Assembly: GCF_013204845.1 (NCBI RefSeq)
Contig: NZ_JABMKY010000027.1
Span: 1 to 64,000, forward strand
DNA length: 64,000 bases
Source: Paenibacillus qinlingensis
Lineage (GTDB): Bacteria; Bacillota; Bacilli; Paenibacillales; NBRC-103111
Direction of reading: 5' to 3'
How positions within the stretch are numbered: position 1 is the stretch's first letter; the number at the start of each line of letters is the position of its first letter. The notes under the pieces are model-generated. The model was not told the DNA's origin. It worked only from the letters and a program-made list of their open reading frames with translations, and ran no database searches. Shown piece after piece: positions 33,537-42,298 of this stretch. The position numbers and the translations under genes are program-made.

Positions 33537-33588
33537 CAAATAAGCCGTCCTTGAGTAGACGAATCTACTTATGGGACAGCCTCTTTGT
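33537..33588. terminator. Hairpin downstream of the ThuA gene (hairpin family 2)
   Basis: On the minus strand AGAGGCTGTCCC opens a stem with inner AGTAGA/TCTACT and GTCC/GGAC pairs. The sequence closely resembles the hairpin at 63411-63463, which reads AGAGGCTGTGCC in the same orientation. It probably terminates the ThuA/module A transcript. Confidence 0.6.
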
Positions 33589-33597
33589 TTATTGATC

Positions 33598-34236
33598 CTA
33601 CCTCGCACCAACCAACCACTGACTGCTGTTTCGAATGATCTCCCGATACACAGGGTGTCTGAACGATTCCGCCTGATGCCCGGGCATCAGGTAAACGACA
33701 CGCCCAAAACCGAAGCGATGGGCCCAAGCTGCCGGGACAACTTGATCCTCTTGGTCGTATTCGAGCAAGACAGTCTTATCATGATGTGGAATGAACCTAA
33801 ACTGATACGGCTCGTCCGCAATGGTAAAAGCCCCAATGCCCTGAGTGATCGGATGCTCCGAAGCACTGGAGGCTGGACGGATGGTGATATCCCGAAACGG
33901 CGGGTGTCCTGTAAAAAAGCCCCCGATTAACTGACAAAGATCGAACCGGTGCTGTAAAGAAATGCCGTTATGCAAGGCCAACAGTCCGCCACCGCTCGTA
34001 ACGAAGCCAAGCAGGCCTTCCGCCTGATCATCTGTAATGCTGGTTCTCCAGCAGTCCGTGTACGAGATGACGACATCAAAGGCAGCGATGCGCTCCGGCA
34101 AGAGAACATCGTAGTCCTCTGTACAAACGACATGCCAATCACGGCCGAGAATGTCTTGCAATTCGATGTCAACATCGTACAGCGGATGGTGCTTAGGATT
34201 CGTATAATGGCCAAGTACGAGTAAGTTAGATGGCAT
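33598..34236 (-). CDS. ThuA-like family protein (trehalose-utilisation type)
   Basis: A 212-residue class I glutamine amidotransferase-like protein of the ThuA family. The features are VISYTDCWRTSITDDQAEGLLGFVTSGGGLLALHNG (about 55-90, in parts), the HPI/ITQGIGAFTIADEPYQF motif (about 132-150) and W-A-H-R-F-G-F-G-R-V-V-Y (about 174-185). ThuA proteins act in sugar catabolism, often with Gfo/Idh oxidoreductases, by an unclear mechanism. It is the last gene of import module A, 27 bases after the SDR gene. Confidence 0.85.
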   Translation of the reverse strand: MPSNLLVLGHYTNPKHHPLYDVDIELQDILGRDWHVVCTEDYDVLLPERIAAFDVVISYTDCWRTSITDDQAEGLLGFVTSGGGLLALHNGISLQHRFDLCQLIGGFFTGHPPFRDITIRPASSASEHPITQGIGAFTIADEPYQFRFIPHHDKTVLLEYDQEDQVVPAAWAHRFGFGRVVYLMPGHQAESFRHPVYREIIRNSSQWLVGAR

Positions 34237-34263
34237 AGTGATCTTTATCCCTTTCTTTTCTTT

Positions 34264-34983
34264 CTACCACAGCTGCCGCTCACCCAAATAATTAAGATAA
34301 GCAGGATGCTGATCCATGTAATCGGCATGACCCAGAATCAGCTTGATCATGTTGACTGCTGAATCGTCCGGCGTTAGTGGCGATTTGGCATTCAGAGCCC
34401 CACTTAAACGCCCTTGGACAGCGCCGGGGTGAAGAATGAGCACTTGGCCCCCTTCGACTTTGATCTGGTTATGAATTAAGGCAGACTGCATGTTGAGCGC
34501 AGACTTAGACATCGCATAGGCGAACCATCCCGTCCTATGGCACTGACCGATACTCCCAGCTTCCGAGGAAATGTTAACAATAAGCTTATGCCCGCTGTTC
34601 ATCAGCGGTTCAATCAATTGATTCGACATGCGTAGCGCGCCCAGCACATTAACGTTGTATACCTGCTGAATACCCTCAAAATCAATGGCATCCGTAATAG
34701 TTGCCGTTTTGTTGCCAATAATAGCTGCATTATTGATCAAAATATCCAACGAATCAGTTATTCCCGATACGAAGTTACTGGCGTTTCGAACGCTATCCTC
34801 GCAAGAAACGTCCAATTCGACTTGATATAAACGATCGGGATACGTTTGTTTCAGGATTGATATCTCATCATATTCCTTTAAATAGGTGCCGGCAATGACC
34901 GTAAAGTCATGGAGCAGCAACTGCCTCACCAATGCCGCGCCAATCCCTCTTTCTGCACCAGTGACGAAAGCATATTCAGGCAT
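34264..34983 (-). CDS. Short-chain dehydrogenase/reductase (module A)
   Basis: A 239-residue SDR. TGAERGIGAALV binds the cofactor (residues 8-19), and NNAAIIG is near 84-90. The catalytic serine is in NISSEAGSI (near 136) and the YxxxK motif is YAMSKSALN (near 156). It is strongly similar to the SDR of module B at 52227-52952 (shared IDFEGIQ/IDFDEIQ, LIVNISSEAGSI, LIEP), so the two are paralogues. ATG 34983 follows AAGGAGG by eight bases. It presumably acts on the sugar imported by module A. Confidence 0.88.
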   Translation of the reverse strand: MPEYAFVTGAERGIGAALVRQLLLHDFTVIAGTYLKEYDEISILKQTYPDRLYQVELDVSCEDSVRNASNFVSGITDSLDILINNAAIIGNKTATITDAIDFEGIQQVYNVNVLGALRMSNQLIEPLMNSGHKLIVNISSEAGSIGQCHRTGWFAYAMSKSALNMQSALIHNQIKVEGGQVLILHPGAVQGRLSGALNAKSPLTPDDSAVNMIKLILGHADYMDQHPAYLNYLGERQLW

Positions 34984-35019
34984 CGTAGAGATCCTCCTTA
35001 GATATACACGCAAGATAGA

Positions 35020-36219
35020 TTAAAGCGTTAAGCTTCTTTTGCGATTTGATGGTAGTGCTAGAGCAAGCAAGCCCAGTAGGGGTAAAAAGGATGTTAATTT
35101 AATAACAGACGATAAACTGGTAGCATCGATTAACCCGCCTAAGGCAACGGAACCAAGGCCGCCCATACCGAAGGCAAGACCGGTGATAAGACCTGACATC
35201 GTCCCGACACGGCCAGGAATTAACTCCAGCACATACACAACAGCGACGGAAAAGCTCGACATTTGGATCATGCCAATGATTGCGAGCAGTGGATAGGACC
35301 ATATCGGGCCAGCATAAGGAAGAATAAGTGTAAATGGCAGCGAAACAAGTAGTGCGCACAGGACCGTTGTACGTCCGAAACGATCTGCTACTGGCCCGCC
35401 AAGAAATGTCCCTACAGCCCCCGCGCCCAAATAAACGAATATGTACACTTGAGCCGAGCTGGCACTAAGATGATAGGTCTCTGTCAAATAGAAGATAAAA
35501 TAGTTGGTAATCCCCGCACCATACCAAGAGCGGCCGAAGATTAATAGAACAACCAAAGTAACTGCCGTAACGATCTTCCGACGTTGTCCAGACAACATCG
35601 AAGTTTTCTCTGGGGTTGCCTTCGTTCTGCCAATAACCAGTTGATTCTTGAACTTTCCAGTAATGTATAAGAGTACAACGAAGCCAGCAGCAGCTGCCAA
35701 GGTAAACCATAGCGAGCCTCGCTGCCCAAAGGGGTAGATCGTAATCAACGCCAATATAGGTGCAAGCGCCTGACCACCATTGCCACCGACTTGATAAATC
35801 GACTGCGCCAAGCCACGGCGAGGTCCTGCCGCCATATGAGCTACCCTTGATGCCCCCGGGTGGAAAACTGCCGAACCTAGACCGACAAGTGCAACTGAAA
35901 ATAAAACCCACAGATAAGAAGGTGCAAAGGCAAGTGCGATCATGCCACTAAGAGAAGCCACCATAGACAGCGGCAATAAATAGGGCTTTGGATATTTATC
36001 TGTGTACAAGCCGACGAACGGCTGCAAAACAGAGGAAGTCAGATTTAACATCAAGGTGATAAAGCCCAGTTGGGCAAAAGAAAGCTGCAAGCTTCCCTTT
36101 AAGATCGGGAAGCTTGCTGGAATCACAGCCTGTAGGGCATCGTTGAATAAGTGAACAAGACTAATAGCTAACAACACACCAAACATGGCTGATTTGGTGG
36201 TATTTTGTGGTGCAGGCAT
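35020..36219 (-). CDS. MFS transporter (fosmidomycin-resistance/Fsr-like)
   Basis: A 399-residue permease with 12 transmembrane segments. The A motif is GLYTDKYPKPYLLPL (near residues 64-78), and LVGLGSAVFHPGASRVAHMAAGPRRGLAQSIYQVGGNGGQALAP (near 103-146, in parts) is characteristic of the Fsr group (FHP-x-x-x...R-G-x-x-x-S-x-F-x-x-G-G-N). ATG 36219 follows AAAGGAG; an overlapping GTG at 36240 has no site. It sits inside module A between the permeases and the SDR and may export a sugar derivative or be a second uptake route; that is inference. Confidence 0.85.
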   Translation of the reverse strand: MPAPQNTTKSAMFGVLLAISLVHLFNDALQAVIPASFPILKGSLQLSFAQLGFITLMLNLTSSVLQPFVGLYTDKYPKPYLLPLSMVASLSGMIALAFAPSYLWVLFSVALVGLGSAVFHPGASRVAHMAAGPRRGLAQSIYQVGGNGGQALAPILALITIYPFGQRGSLWFTLAAAAGFVVLLYITGKFKNQLVIGRTKATPEKTSMLSGQRRKIVTAVTLVVLLIFGRSWYGAGITNYFIFYLTETYHLSASSAQVYIFVYLGAGAVGTFLGGPVADRFGRTTVLCALLVSLPFTLILPYAGPIWSYPLLAIIGMIQMSSFSVAVVYVLELIPGRVGTMSGLITGLAFGMGGLGSVALGGLIDATSLSSVIKLTSFLPLLGLLALALPSNRKRSLTL

Positions 36220-36239
36220 GTTAAGATCGGCTCCTTTCA

Positions 36240-37103
36240 CTAGCCTTTAATAGAACCGATCATGGCGCCTTTGGCAAAGTACTTTTGCAAAAATGGATAG
36301 ATGACGAGAATCGGTACTGTCGCGATAATAATCATAGCCATTTTAATGGAAGCGCCAATATTGGGAATATTACTTGATGCATCTACAGCTTCGCTAGTCG
36401 TTTGCAGCAACATTTGGCGCAGGAGCACCTGCAGTGTTATCTGCTCGGGATTTCCATTGAACATGACTGCCTGGAAAAAAATATTCCATTTCGAGACAGC
36501 ATAGAACAAGGTCAGTGTGGCGATAACAGGAAGCGAAATGGGGATAATAATGCGTGCTAGAATGCCGATATCATTAGACCCGTCAATTTTGGCTGATTCC
36601 TCTAATTCCGCCGGCACCGACCGGAAGAAGCTGACCATTATCATCAGATTGAACACACTAAGCGCACTAGGCACAATCAAGGACCATAGTGAGTTAAGCA
36701 TGCCCAGCTCCTTCACCAGCATATAGGTCGGTATAATCCCCCCGCTGAACAGCATTGTGAAGAACGCAAGAAAGAGCATAGTTGAGCTGCCGATGATCGC
36801 TTTTTTCGATAGTGGATACGCAAGTGAGATGGTCAATAGCATACTCAACGCAGTGCCCGCAACCGTTACAATAATTGAGTTCTTAAGTGCACGAAGGAAT
36901 AACGTATTGGAAAACACAGCGGAATAAGCCACACTCGTCAAGCCCTTAGGCCATAACAGGAACAAGCCTTCATAGACGGCTTCCGGTTTTGAGAAGGACA
37001 TGGCGAGCACACTCCAGAACGGAAAGACCATCAGCAAAGCCAGCAACCCGAGCATGAGCCAGTTAAGCCCTTCGAACCAGTTGAAGCCTTTACGTAATTT
37101 CAA
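36240..37103 (-). CDS. ABC sugar permease, LplC/YtcP type (module A)
   Basis: A 287-residue inner-membrane permease with six transmembrane segments. The EAA loop is PAELEESAKIDGSNDIGILARIIIPISLP (about residues 168-196, in parts), where the importer contacts its ATPase. The C-terminal AKGAMIGSIKG is typical of LplC-type permeases for complex saccharides. TTG 37103 is the start, with AGGAGGG eight bases upstream. It follows the partner permease by 13 bases. No ATPase gene is in the module; such systems usually share an MsmX-like ATPase encoded elsewhere. Confidence 0.92.
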   Translation of the reverse strand: MKLRKGFNWFEGLNWLMLGLLALLMVFPFWSVLAMSFSKPEAVYEGLFLLWPKGLTSVAYSAVFSNTLFLRALKNSIIVTVAGTALSMLLTISLAYPLSKKAIIGSSTMLFLAFFTMLFSGGIIPTYMLVKELGMLNSLWSLIVPSALSVFNLMIMVSFFRSVPAELEESAKIDGSNDIGILARIIIPISLPVIATLTLFYAVSKWNIFFQAVMFNGNPEQITLQVLLRQMLLQTTSEAVDASSNIPNIGASIKMAMIIIATVPILVIYPFLQKYFAKGAMIGSIKG

Positions 37104-37116
37104 GGGACATTCCCTC

Positions 37117-38082
37117 CTAGAACAAATAGTTATCGCTGGTTTTTCTGGCCAAGAAGTTAGATCCTAAGATCAGAACAAGACCTACCAGCGATTTGAATAA
37201 CCCAACCGCGGCCGCAAAGCTGAAATTGCCTTGCAGAACCCCGACTTTAAACACATACGTGTCGAACACTTCAGCTACATTGTTGACCATGGGGTTACCC
37301 ATAATAAACAATTGGTCAAAAGATAAATTCATGATACTGCCCATCCGGAGCAGCAGGAGCACGACAATCGTCCCCATTAGCGCTGGAATCGTAATGGCTT
37401 TCATCTGCTGCCAGCGATTAGCACCATCAACCCGTGCCGCTTCATACAGCTCTGGATTAATCCCAGCAAGTGCAGCCAAGAAAATGATTGTTCCCCAACC
37501 TGCATCTTTCCAGATGCTTTGGAGGGTAATGATCCCCCAAAATAAGCGCTCATCCAGTAGAAGCTGAACATTCGTGATTCCGATCGCATGCAGCAGCTTG
37601 GTCACGATGCCTTGCGAATTCATCAACGTCACAGTCAATGAACACACGACAACCCAAGAGACGAAATGAGGTAAATAGATAACGGTTTGAATAAGCTTTT
37701 TATAGAGTGTTCCACGCACTTCGTTCAGCAGCAACGCAATCACAACCGGCGCTGGGAAATACAGTACCAGATTGAGTAGGCTGATCACCAGCGTATTGCG
37801 CAGCACCATCCAAAAATCAGGATGATGAAACAATCGTTCAAAGTGCTCGAAACCCACCCATTCACTGTGAGAAATACCGCTAAACGGATTATAATCCTGA
37901 AAAGCCATCAGAATGCCGTACATAGGTACGTAATCGAATAGTAGGATAAACAATATACCGGGCAGGGCCAGTAAGTACATGTAGCGGTCAGACCATAGCT
38001 TTCTCCTCAATCTGCTTCCTCGTGATCTGACCGAGTCCGACTGTACTTCTGAAACGATGCCCTTTCCCACCTGTGATAACAC
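37117..38082 (-). CDS. ABC sugar permease, LplB/YteP type (module A)
   Basis: A 321-residue permease. A cytoplasmic basic N-terminus is followed by six transmembrane helices starting at YMYLLALPGILFILLFDYVPMYGILMAFQDY (about 35-65, in parts), the LplB signature. The EAA loop is NPELYEAARVDGANRWQQMKAITIPAL. GTG 38082 follows AAGGAGGGG by five bases. It lies 48 bases downstream of the solute-binding protein gene and immediately upstream of the second permease gene. Confidence 0.92.
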   Translation of the reverse strand: MLSQVGKGIVSEVQSDSVRSRGSRLRRKLWSDRYMYLLALPGILFILLFDYVPMYGILMAFQDYNPFSGISHSEWVGFEHFERLFHHPDFWMVLRNTLVISLLNLVLYFPAPVVIALLLNEVRGTLYKKLIQTVIYLPHFVSWVVVCSLTVTLMNSQGIVTKLLHAIGITNVQLLLDERLFWGIITLQSIWKDAGWGTIIFLAALAGINPELYEAARVDGANRWQQMKAITIPALMGTIVVLLLLRMGSIMNLSFDQLFIMGNPMVNNVAEVFDTYVFKVGVLQGNFSFAAAVGLFKSLVGLVLILGSNFLARKTSDNYLF

Positions 38083-38130
38083 AACAACCCCTCCTTATCG
38101 TTGCACGGGCAGTACGGGGGAAAGGACGGC

Positions 38131-39657
38131 TTATTTGCCGCCCGTACCCGCATTGATTTCTTCCTGCCATTTACTTCCTTCAAATCGGTCATACCATTGC
38201 TTCACAATGCCATCCCAATCTTTCACATCAATCGTGCCCATGATGACTTTTACGATATTCGTATTAATAAACGTATTCGCTTCTGCGCTATATTTCGAGC
38301 CTGTTGGCGAGTATACGGTTGCCGATGCATTCGGCATCTTCAAGTACCTTTCAAGTCTTTTATTGCCGTCGATAATGATTTGTTGGGTAGTCTCGGAACG
38401 CTCTCTGCGTAAGTAAGTCTCTTCCGTCGGCTGAATTTGTTTCGCGTATAAGAAGGCTGCAGGCACATCGCGGTTGAACATACCGCTAATTGGGCTTGGC
38501 TTGTTATCCTTCATCGTATAATGAACACCTTCAACACCATACGTATAGAAGTTCATACCTTCTGGTCCTGCTCCCCAATCGAGCCACTCCATCAACTTAT
38601 CCAGCTTAGCCTTATCCTCCGCAGTTTTCTTCGGAATGTACAGACCGCCGTAATTGACGCGCGCACCAATCCCTTGATCGCCATGAGGGCCTTTCACCGG
38701 TTCAAATGGAACCAAAGCCGCCTTCGGATTTGCTTGCGCATACGCTTCGAACTCATTAATACGGTCCATATCGCTGACATAAATACCAGCTTGATTTTTA
38801 TTCGTCACTTTGGCATTAGCCGTTTTCCCGTCAGTCACCGCAAAGTCAGGATCAATTAGCCCTTCCTTGAATGCTTTGGCGAGCCAAGTTAAATACTCTT
38901 TGTAGACCGGTGTTGCAAAGTTAGGAACATACTTACCATCCTGTTTAATCCACGAATCTTGAATCCCGTAAGCCTGTTGAAAGCCCCACAGGTTACCGAA
39001 ATCGTTGTTAGCATAGCTAATCTGGATGCCATAGGTATCTTTTTTGCCGTCTTTGTCTGGGTCATTGTTCGTAAAAGCTTTCGCAACTTCATAGAGCTCG
39101 TCAGTCGTTGTGGGCACTTTAAGTCCGAGATTATCCAGCCAGTCCTTGCGAATCAGCGGAACTGCTGTCGTCATGGGATTACGCACATTGGCGAAAGCCC
39201 AGGTCTTGCCCTCGTATTTGGCAAATTCGTAATCTTTATGCTTTTTCAAATTCGGATATTTGTCGAGCAACTCATCAACCGGCACGAGTTGCCCTGACTT
39301 GATCATCCCCACGATGAAACCGTCCATACTATTCCACGAGAAAATGTCTGGAATGTCGCCGGAAGCAACCTGAACGCGCAGCTTTTCTTTATACGTGTCG
39401 CTTGTATAGATGTTATATTCGAGCTGGACACCTAGCTTATCTTGCAAATATTTAACGGCAGCGTTGCTGTCTGCGGAGGTACTAGGCACGCTAAAACCTG
39501 TTTCGTACATCATATTTAACTTTACAGGTCCTTTGCTTGCCTCTTTCGTCGGCGTAGCTTCTGTTCCTTCTCCACAAGCGGTAGCAACCGCACTCAGCGC
39601 CACGATGAGCAACAAGCTCGTCGCTGTTTTCCAATGAAGCTTCTTCTTAGTCATCAT
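38131..39657 (-). CDS. Extracellular solute-binding lipoprotein (module A)
   Basis: A 508-residue LplA/YtcQ-type binding protein. The signal peptide ends in a lipobox, AVATAC, with the lipid-modified cysteine at residue 28. The mature protein captures an oligosaccharide or sugar acid for the two permeases. Family motifs include SGDIPDIFSW, DPDKDGKKDTYGI (calcium-like loop, about 194-206) and PKKTAEDKAKLDKLMEWLDW. GGGAG lies upstream of ATG 39657. It is the first gene of module A and is divergent from the AraC regulator gene. Confidence 0.93.
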   Translation of the reverse strand: MMTKKKLHWKTATSLLLIVALSAVATACGEGTEATPTKEASKGPVKLNMMYETGFSVPSTSADSNAAVKYLQDKLGVQLEYNIYTSDTYKEKLRVQVASGDIPDIFSWNSMDGFIVGMIKSGQLVPVDELLDKYPNLKKHKDYEFAKYEGKTWAFANVRNPMTTAVPLIRKDWLDNLGLKVPTTTDELYEVAKAFTNNDPDKDGKKDTYGIQISYANNDFGNLWGFQQAYGIQDSWIKQDGKYVPNFATPVYKEYLTWLAKAFKEGLIDPDFAVTDGKTANAKVTNKNQAGIYVSDMDRINEFEAYAQANPKAALVPFEPVKGPHGDQGIGARVNYGGLYIPKKTAEDKAKLDKLMEWLDWGAGPEGMNFYTYGVEGVHYTMKDNKPSPISGMFNRDVPAAFLYAKQIQPTEETYLRRERSETTQQIIIDGNKRLERYLKMPNASATVYSPTGSKYSAEANTFINTNIVKVIMGTIDVKDWDGIVKQWYDRFEGSKWQEEINAGTGGK

Positions 39658-39987
39658 TTATTTCAGACTCCCTTCATTCCTATAGCCATGTGTAATGGAT
39701 GTTCATGATAACGCAGATCTGGTGAAGCTGTGCACTCCCACAGTATAGGCCTGCTGCTTGAGATGCATCAATAATCAGTTGCGGAGTCCGAATTTTTAGG
39801 AAAAGACCATTGCCGTATCGAATAAATGACGCCCACTATGCTGATTCCGCGAGGGTGTCATTTTGCAAAAACGAAGATTTCGAGAAATGATTAATTCACT
39901 TCCGGCCTGCCTTCTATATAATGATTTTATTAAGATTGCTTATCGGCACCAAAGATATGTTCACTAGTAGAAAGGAGTCATTCCACC
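39658..39987. promoter_or_regulatory. Divergent control region of module A
   Basis: This 330-base gap separates the solute-binding protein gene (minus) and the AraC regulator gene (plus). It contains no open frame. The ATAATCAG at 39770-39777, whose reverse strand reads CTGATTAT, and AAATGATTAAT near 39884 resemble the direct repeats found upstream of module B (TGATTAT core). They are candidate AraC half-sites, but no regularly spaced pair is evident here. Confidence 0.4.
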
Positions 39988-42264
39988 ATGCGGCTGCAAC
40001 GCTCTAAGAAAGCTCAGACCCTCATCATGATGCTGCTTGTAGCTTCCATATGTATGACAGTCATGGGATTTGTCATGTACCGCGTGGCGACGGGCACCTT
40101 GACGGAAGAAGCGCAAAACGCATACAAGGTGTCCTTACTGCGTACGCAGGATCGGGTAGAAAGCTATTTCAAACAAATGGATCAAGCCGTTCTACAGTTC
40201 GAAAAACTGCCTGCCTTAGAAACCTTTTCTAAACTAAATGGACTGAATCAGAAGCTCGACCTGGTGACGCTCCGAGATACGATCGTACGGATGTATTCCT
40301 CTATTGATGATGTGGATAATGTAGCCCTGTATAGTGTTGGGGATAAAAAGCTGATCGGCACCAGCCAGCAGGTCACTGCCGCGCAGGACGAATATGCCGA
40401 GGTTATCGCCAAATTCGAGAGTCTCCATACCGAGAAGGCTTTTTTCACAATTCCGGTCAATCAATCTCCGACCAGTGTGTATGTGCGAAAGCTGCCGATT
40501 TTTCAAGAGGAGAAGACGGCTTATATTTTATTTCATATTAACCAACGATTCTTCGACCATATTCTGGGTACCTATGACAATGTGAAGGGAAACTATTTCA
40601 TTCTCGATCAAGATGGGGTATTGATGCAGAACCGCGGCAAGCTTTCGAAAGAACAACTGTTGGCGGGGTTGTCACCCTCTCGTCAAGACGAGAGCTTCGC
40701 TTCATCCCACTTGTTTATTACTCAATTAAAAGCCTCCAATAATGGATGGGTTTTTGGGTTTGCTATTATGAATGACGAGTTCTTCACTAAAATAAATCGG
40801 ATTCGCAATCTCGCTTTCCTACTTGCTGGATGCTTACTTGCGGTTGCTGCTATCGGCGCCTTTTTGACAACCAATCGCTTATGGAGAGGCTGGAGCGACA
40901 TTGTTAAGCTGGTCAACGACACCTCCAGCACAACGGAGCGTAAGGATGTCCAACGGCATCCAGGGGAACAACTTGATGAGTTTGGTGCGATTTACGAAAA
41001 AATGCATCAAATCAAGGAATCACGCGACGAATTAAATGTGCAGGTCAATGCATGGCGGCCGGAGGTTCGAGACTTGTTTATTCGCAATATGCTCCGCAAG
41101 GGTTTGCGATCGCAAGAGGATAGGAACCGACTGGAGCAATATCACATCCAATTGTATCAGGGCGCTTACAGCTGTTTTTGTATAGAAATCGATCAATACA
41201 AGAGCATGATGGATTTGTACACGGACGTCGATCTCTATTATTTCCGTTACGGGATTTCTAAGGTGATCAAAGAGGTGATGGACGAACATGGCACTGGTGT
41301 CGTCACGGAGCATGGAGAGGGCCGGTTCCTAGCACTATTTTCGTTAGAGGAGTCTGTCATCGGGGAGGCACAGCAGCAGTTCCTTCATTACGCGGAAATC
41401 ATGCGGGATTTTATTAAACAGTATTTCCCCTTCACTGTATCGATTGGGATTAGTTTGGTAAGAAAGGACTACGCCTATCTAGGGATTGCTTCCGAAGAAG
41501 CGGAAGCAACGCTCAAACATAAGCTTGTGGCAGGCGCTAATGAAGTTATTCCTTTCGAAGCCTATCGTGGTGAACCCGAAACTGGAAGCCTCGACGCTGA
41601 ACCGCTGCCGGTGTTGTTTCGCGAGCTAGAGAACGATATTATATACGCGATTCAGGCTTGGGATCTCGAATTGGCTTATTCTTATGCGGATCGGTTGAAC
41701 ATGCTGCAAGGGATCAGGACACTGAACTATCACTGGTTGCATAATAAACTGACAGAAATGATTCTATCTATTTACTGGACGATTAACAAAACCAAGCGTC
41801 ACGCCTCCACCGAGCTATTTATGAACAAATTATCTCAATTAGCCACACTAGAAGATTGGATTGCGTGCTTGAAGTTCGATGTCATCGCCCTGTTAATCGA
41901 AAGCCTTAAGCTTACGCATAACGAGCATATGCAGAGGGTCGCCCAGCAAACGATCGCGTATATAGAAGCGCATAATGAGGAGGATCCTAGGCTTGAAGAT
42001 TTATGTAAAATAGCGAATGTCCCCGCCTCCATCGTCAGACAAGCACTAAAGGAAGTGCATGAGGCCACTTACTCTGATCTTGTGCTTATTAGCCGAATCG
42101 ATAAAGCACAAAACTGGCTGAAGCACACGGAAATGAATATTGAAGAAATCGCATCGCGGCTGCAATATAGTAACGCTCAGAACTTCTCACGAATTTTTAA
42201 AAAGGTGGTCGGCATACCCCCTGGCCAATATCGCAAAGAAATGAAAAACGAGCAGAGCGACTAA
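39988..42264 (+). CDS. Membrane-bound AraC-family regulator (module A)
   Basis: A 758-residue one-component regulator of the type that senses an extracellular ligand directly. TM1 is at about residues 11-32, an external Cache-like sensor spans 33-270, TM2 is at about 272-293, and a helical linker with a degenerate GGDEF-like segment follows. The C-terminal AraC DNA-binding domain is at about 655-750 (LEDLCKIANVPASIVRQALKE; IEEIASRLQYSNAQNFSRIFKK). AAAGGAG precedes ATG 39988. Divergent from the module A importer, it is its probable activator. Confidence 0.9.
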   Translation: MRLQRSKKAQTLIMMLLVASICMTVMGFVMYRVATGTLTEEAQNAYKVSLLRTQDRVESYFKQMDQAVLQFEKLPALETFSKLNGLNQKLDLVTLRDTIVRMYSSIDDVDNVALYSVGDKKLIGTSQQVTAAQDEYAEVIAKFESLHTEKAFFTIPVNQSPTSVYVRKLPIFQEEKTAYILFHINQRFFDHILGTYDNVKGNYFILDQDGVLMQNRGKLSKEQLLAGLSPSRQDESFASSHLFITQLKASNNGWVFGFAIMNDEFFTKINRIRNLAFLLAGCLLAVAAIGAFLTTNRLWRGWSDIVKLVNDTSSTTERKDVQRHPGEQLDEFGAIYEKMHQIKESRDELNVQVNAWRPEVRDLFIRNMLRKGLRSQEDRNRLEQYHIQLYQGAYSCFCIEIDQYKSMMDLYTDVDLYYFRYGISKVIKEVMDEHGTGVVTEHGEGRFLALFSLEESVIGEAQQQFLHYAEIMRDFIKQYFPFTVSIGISLVRKDYAYLGIASEEAEATLKHKLVAGANEVIPFEAYRGEPETGSLDAEPLPVLFRELENDIIYAIQAWDLELAYSYADRLNMLQGIRTLNYHWLHNKLTEMILSIYWTINKTKRHASTELFMNKLSQLATLEDWIACLKFDVIALLIESLKLTHNEHMQRVAQQTIAYIEAHNEEDPRLEDLCKIANVPASIVRQALKEVHEATYSDLVLISRIDKAQNWLKHTEMNIEEIASRLQYSNAQNFSRIFKKVVGIPPGQYRKEMKNEQSD

Positions 42265-42285
42265 GTAAAGTCGTTCTGCTCGTTT
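42246..42285. terminator. Terminator overlapping the end of the AraC gene
   Basis: AAACGAGCAGA at 42246-42256 pairs with TCTGCTCGTTT at 42275-42285, with inner CGACT/AGTCG. The stem overlaps the stop codon. It lies between convergent genes. Confidence 0.75.
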
Positions 42286-42298
42286 CTATTCACTTTCC

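Noticed and set aside
39458..39657. Frames antisense to the module A lipoprotein signal region
   Set aside because: They are short shadows of a strongly supported lipoprotein gene with a lipobox.
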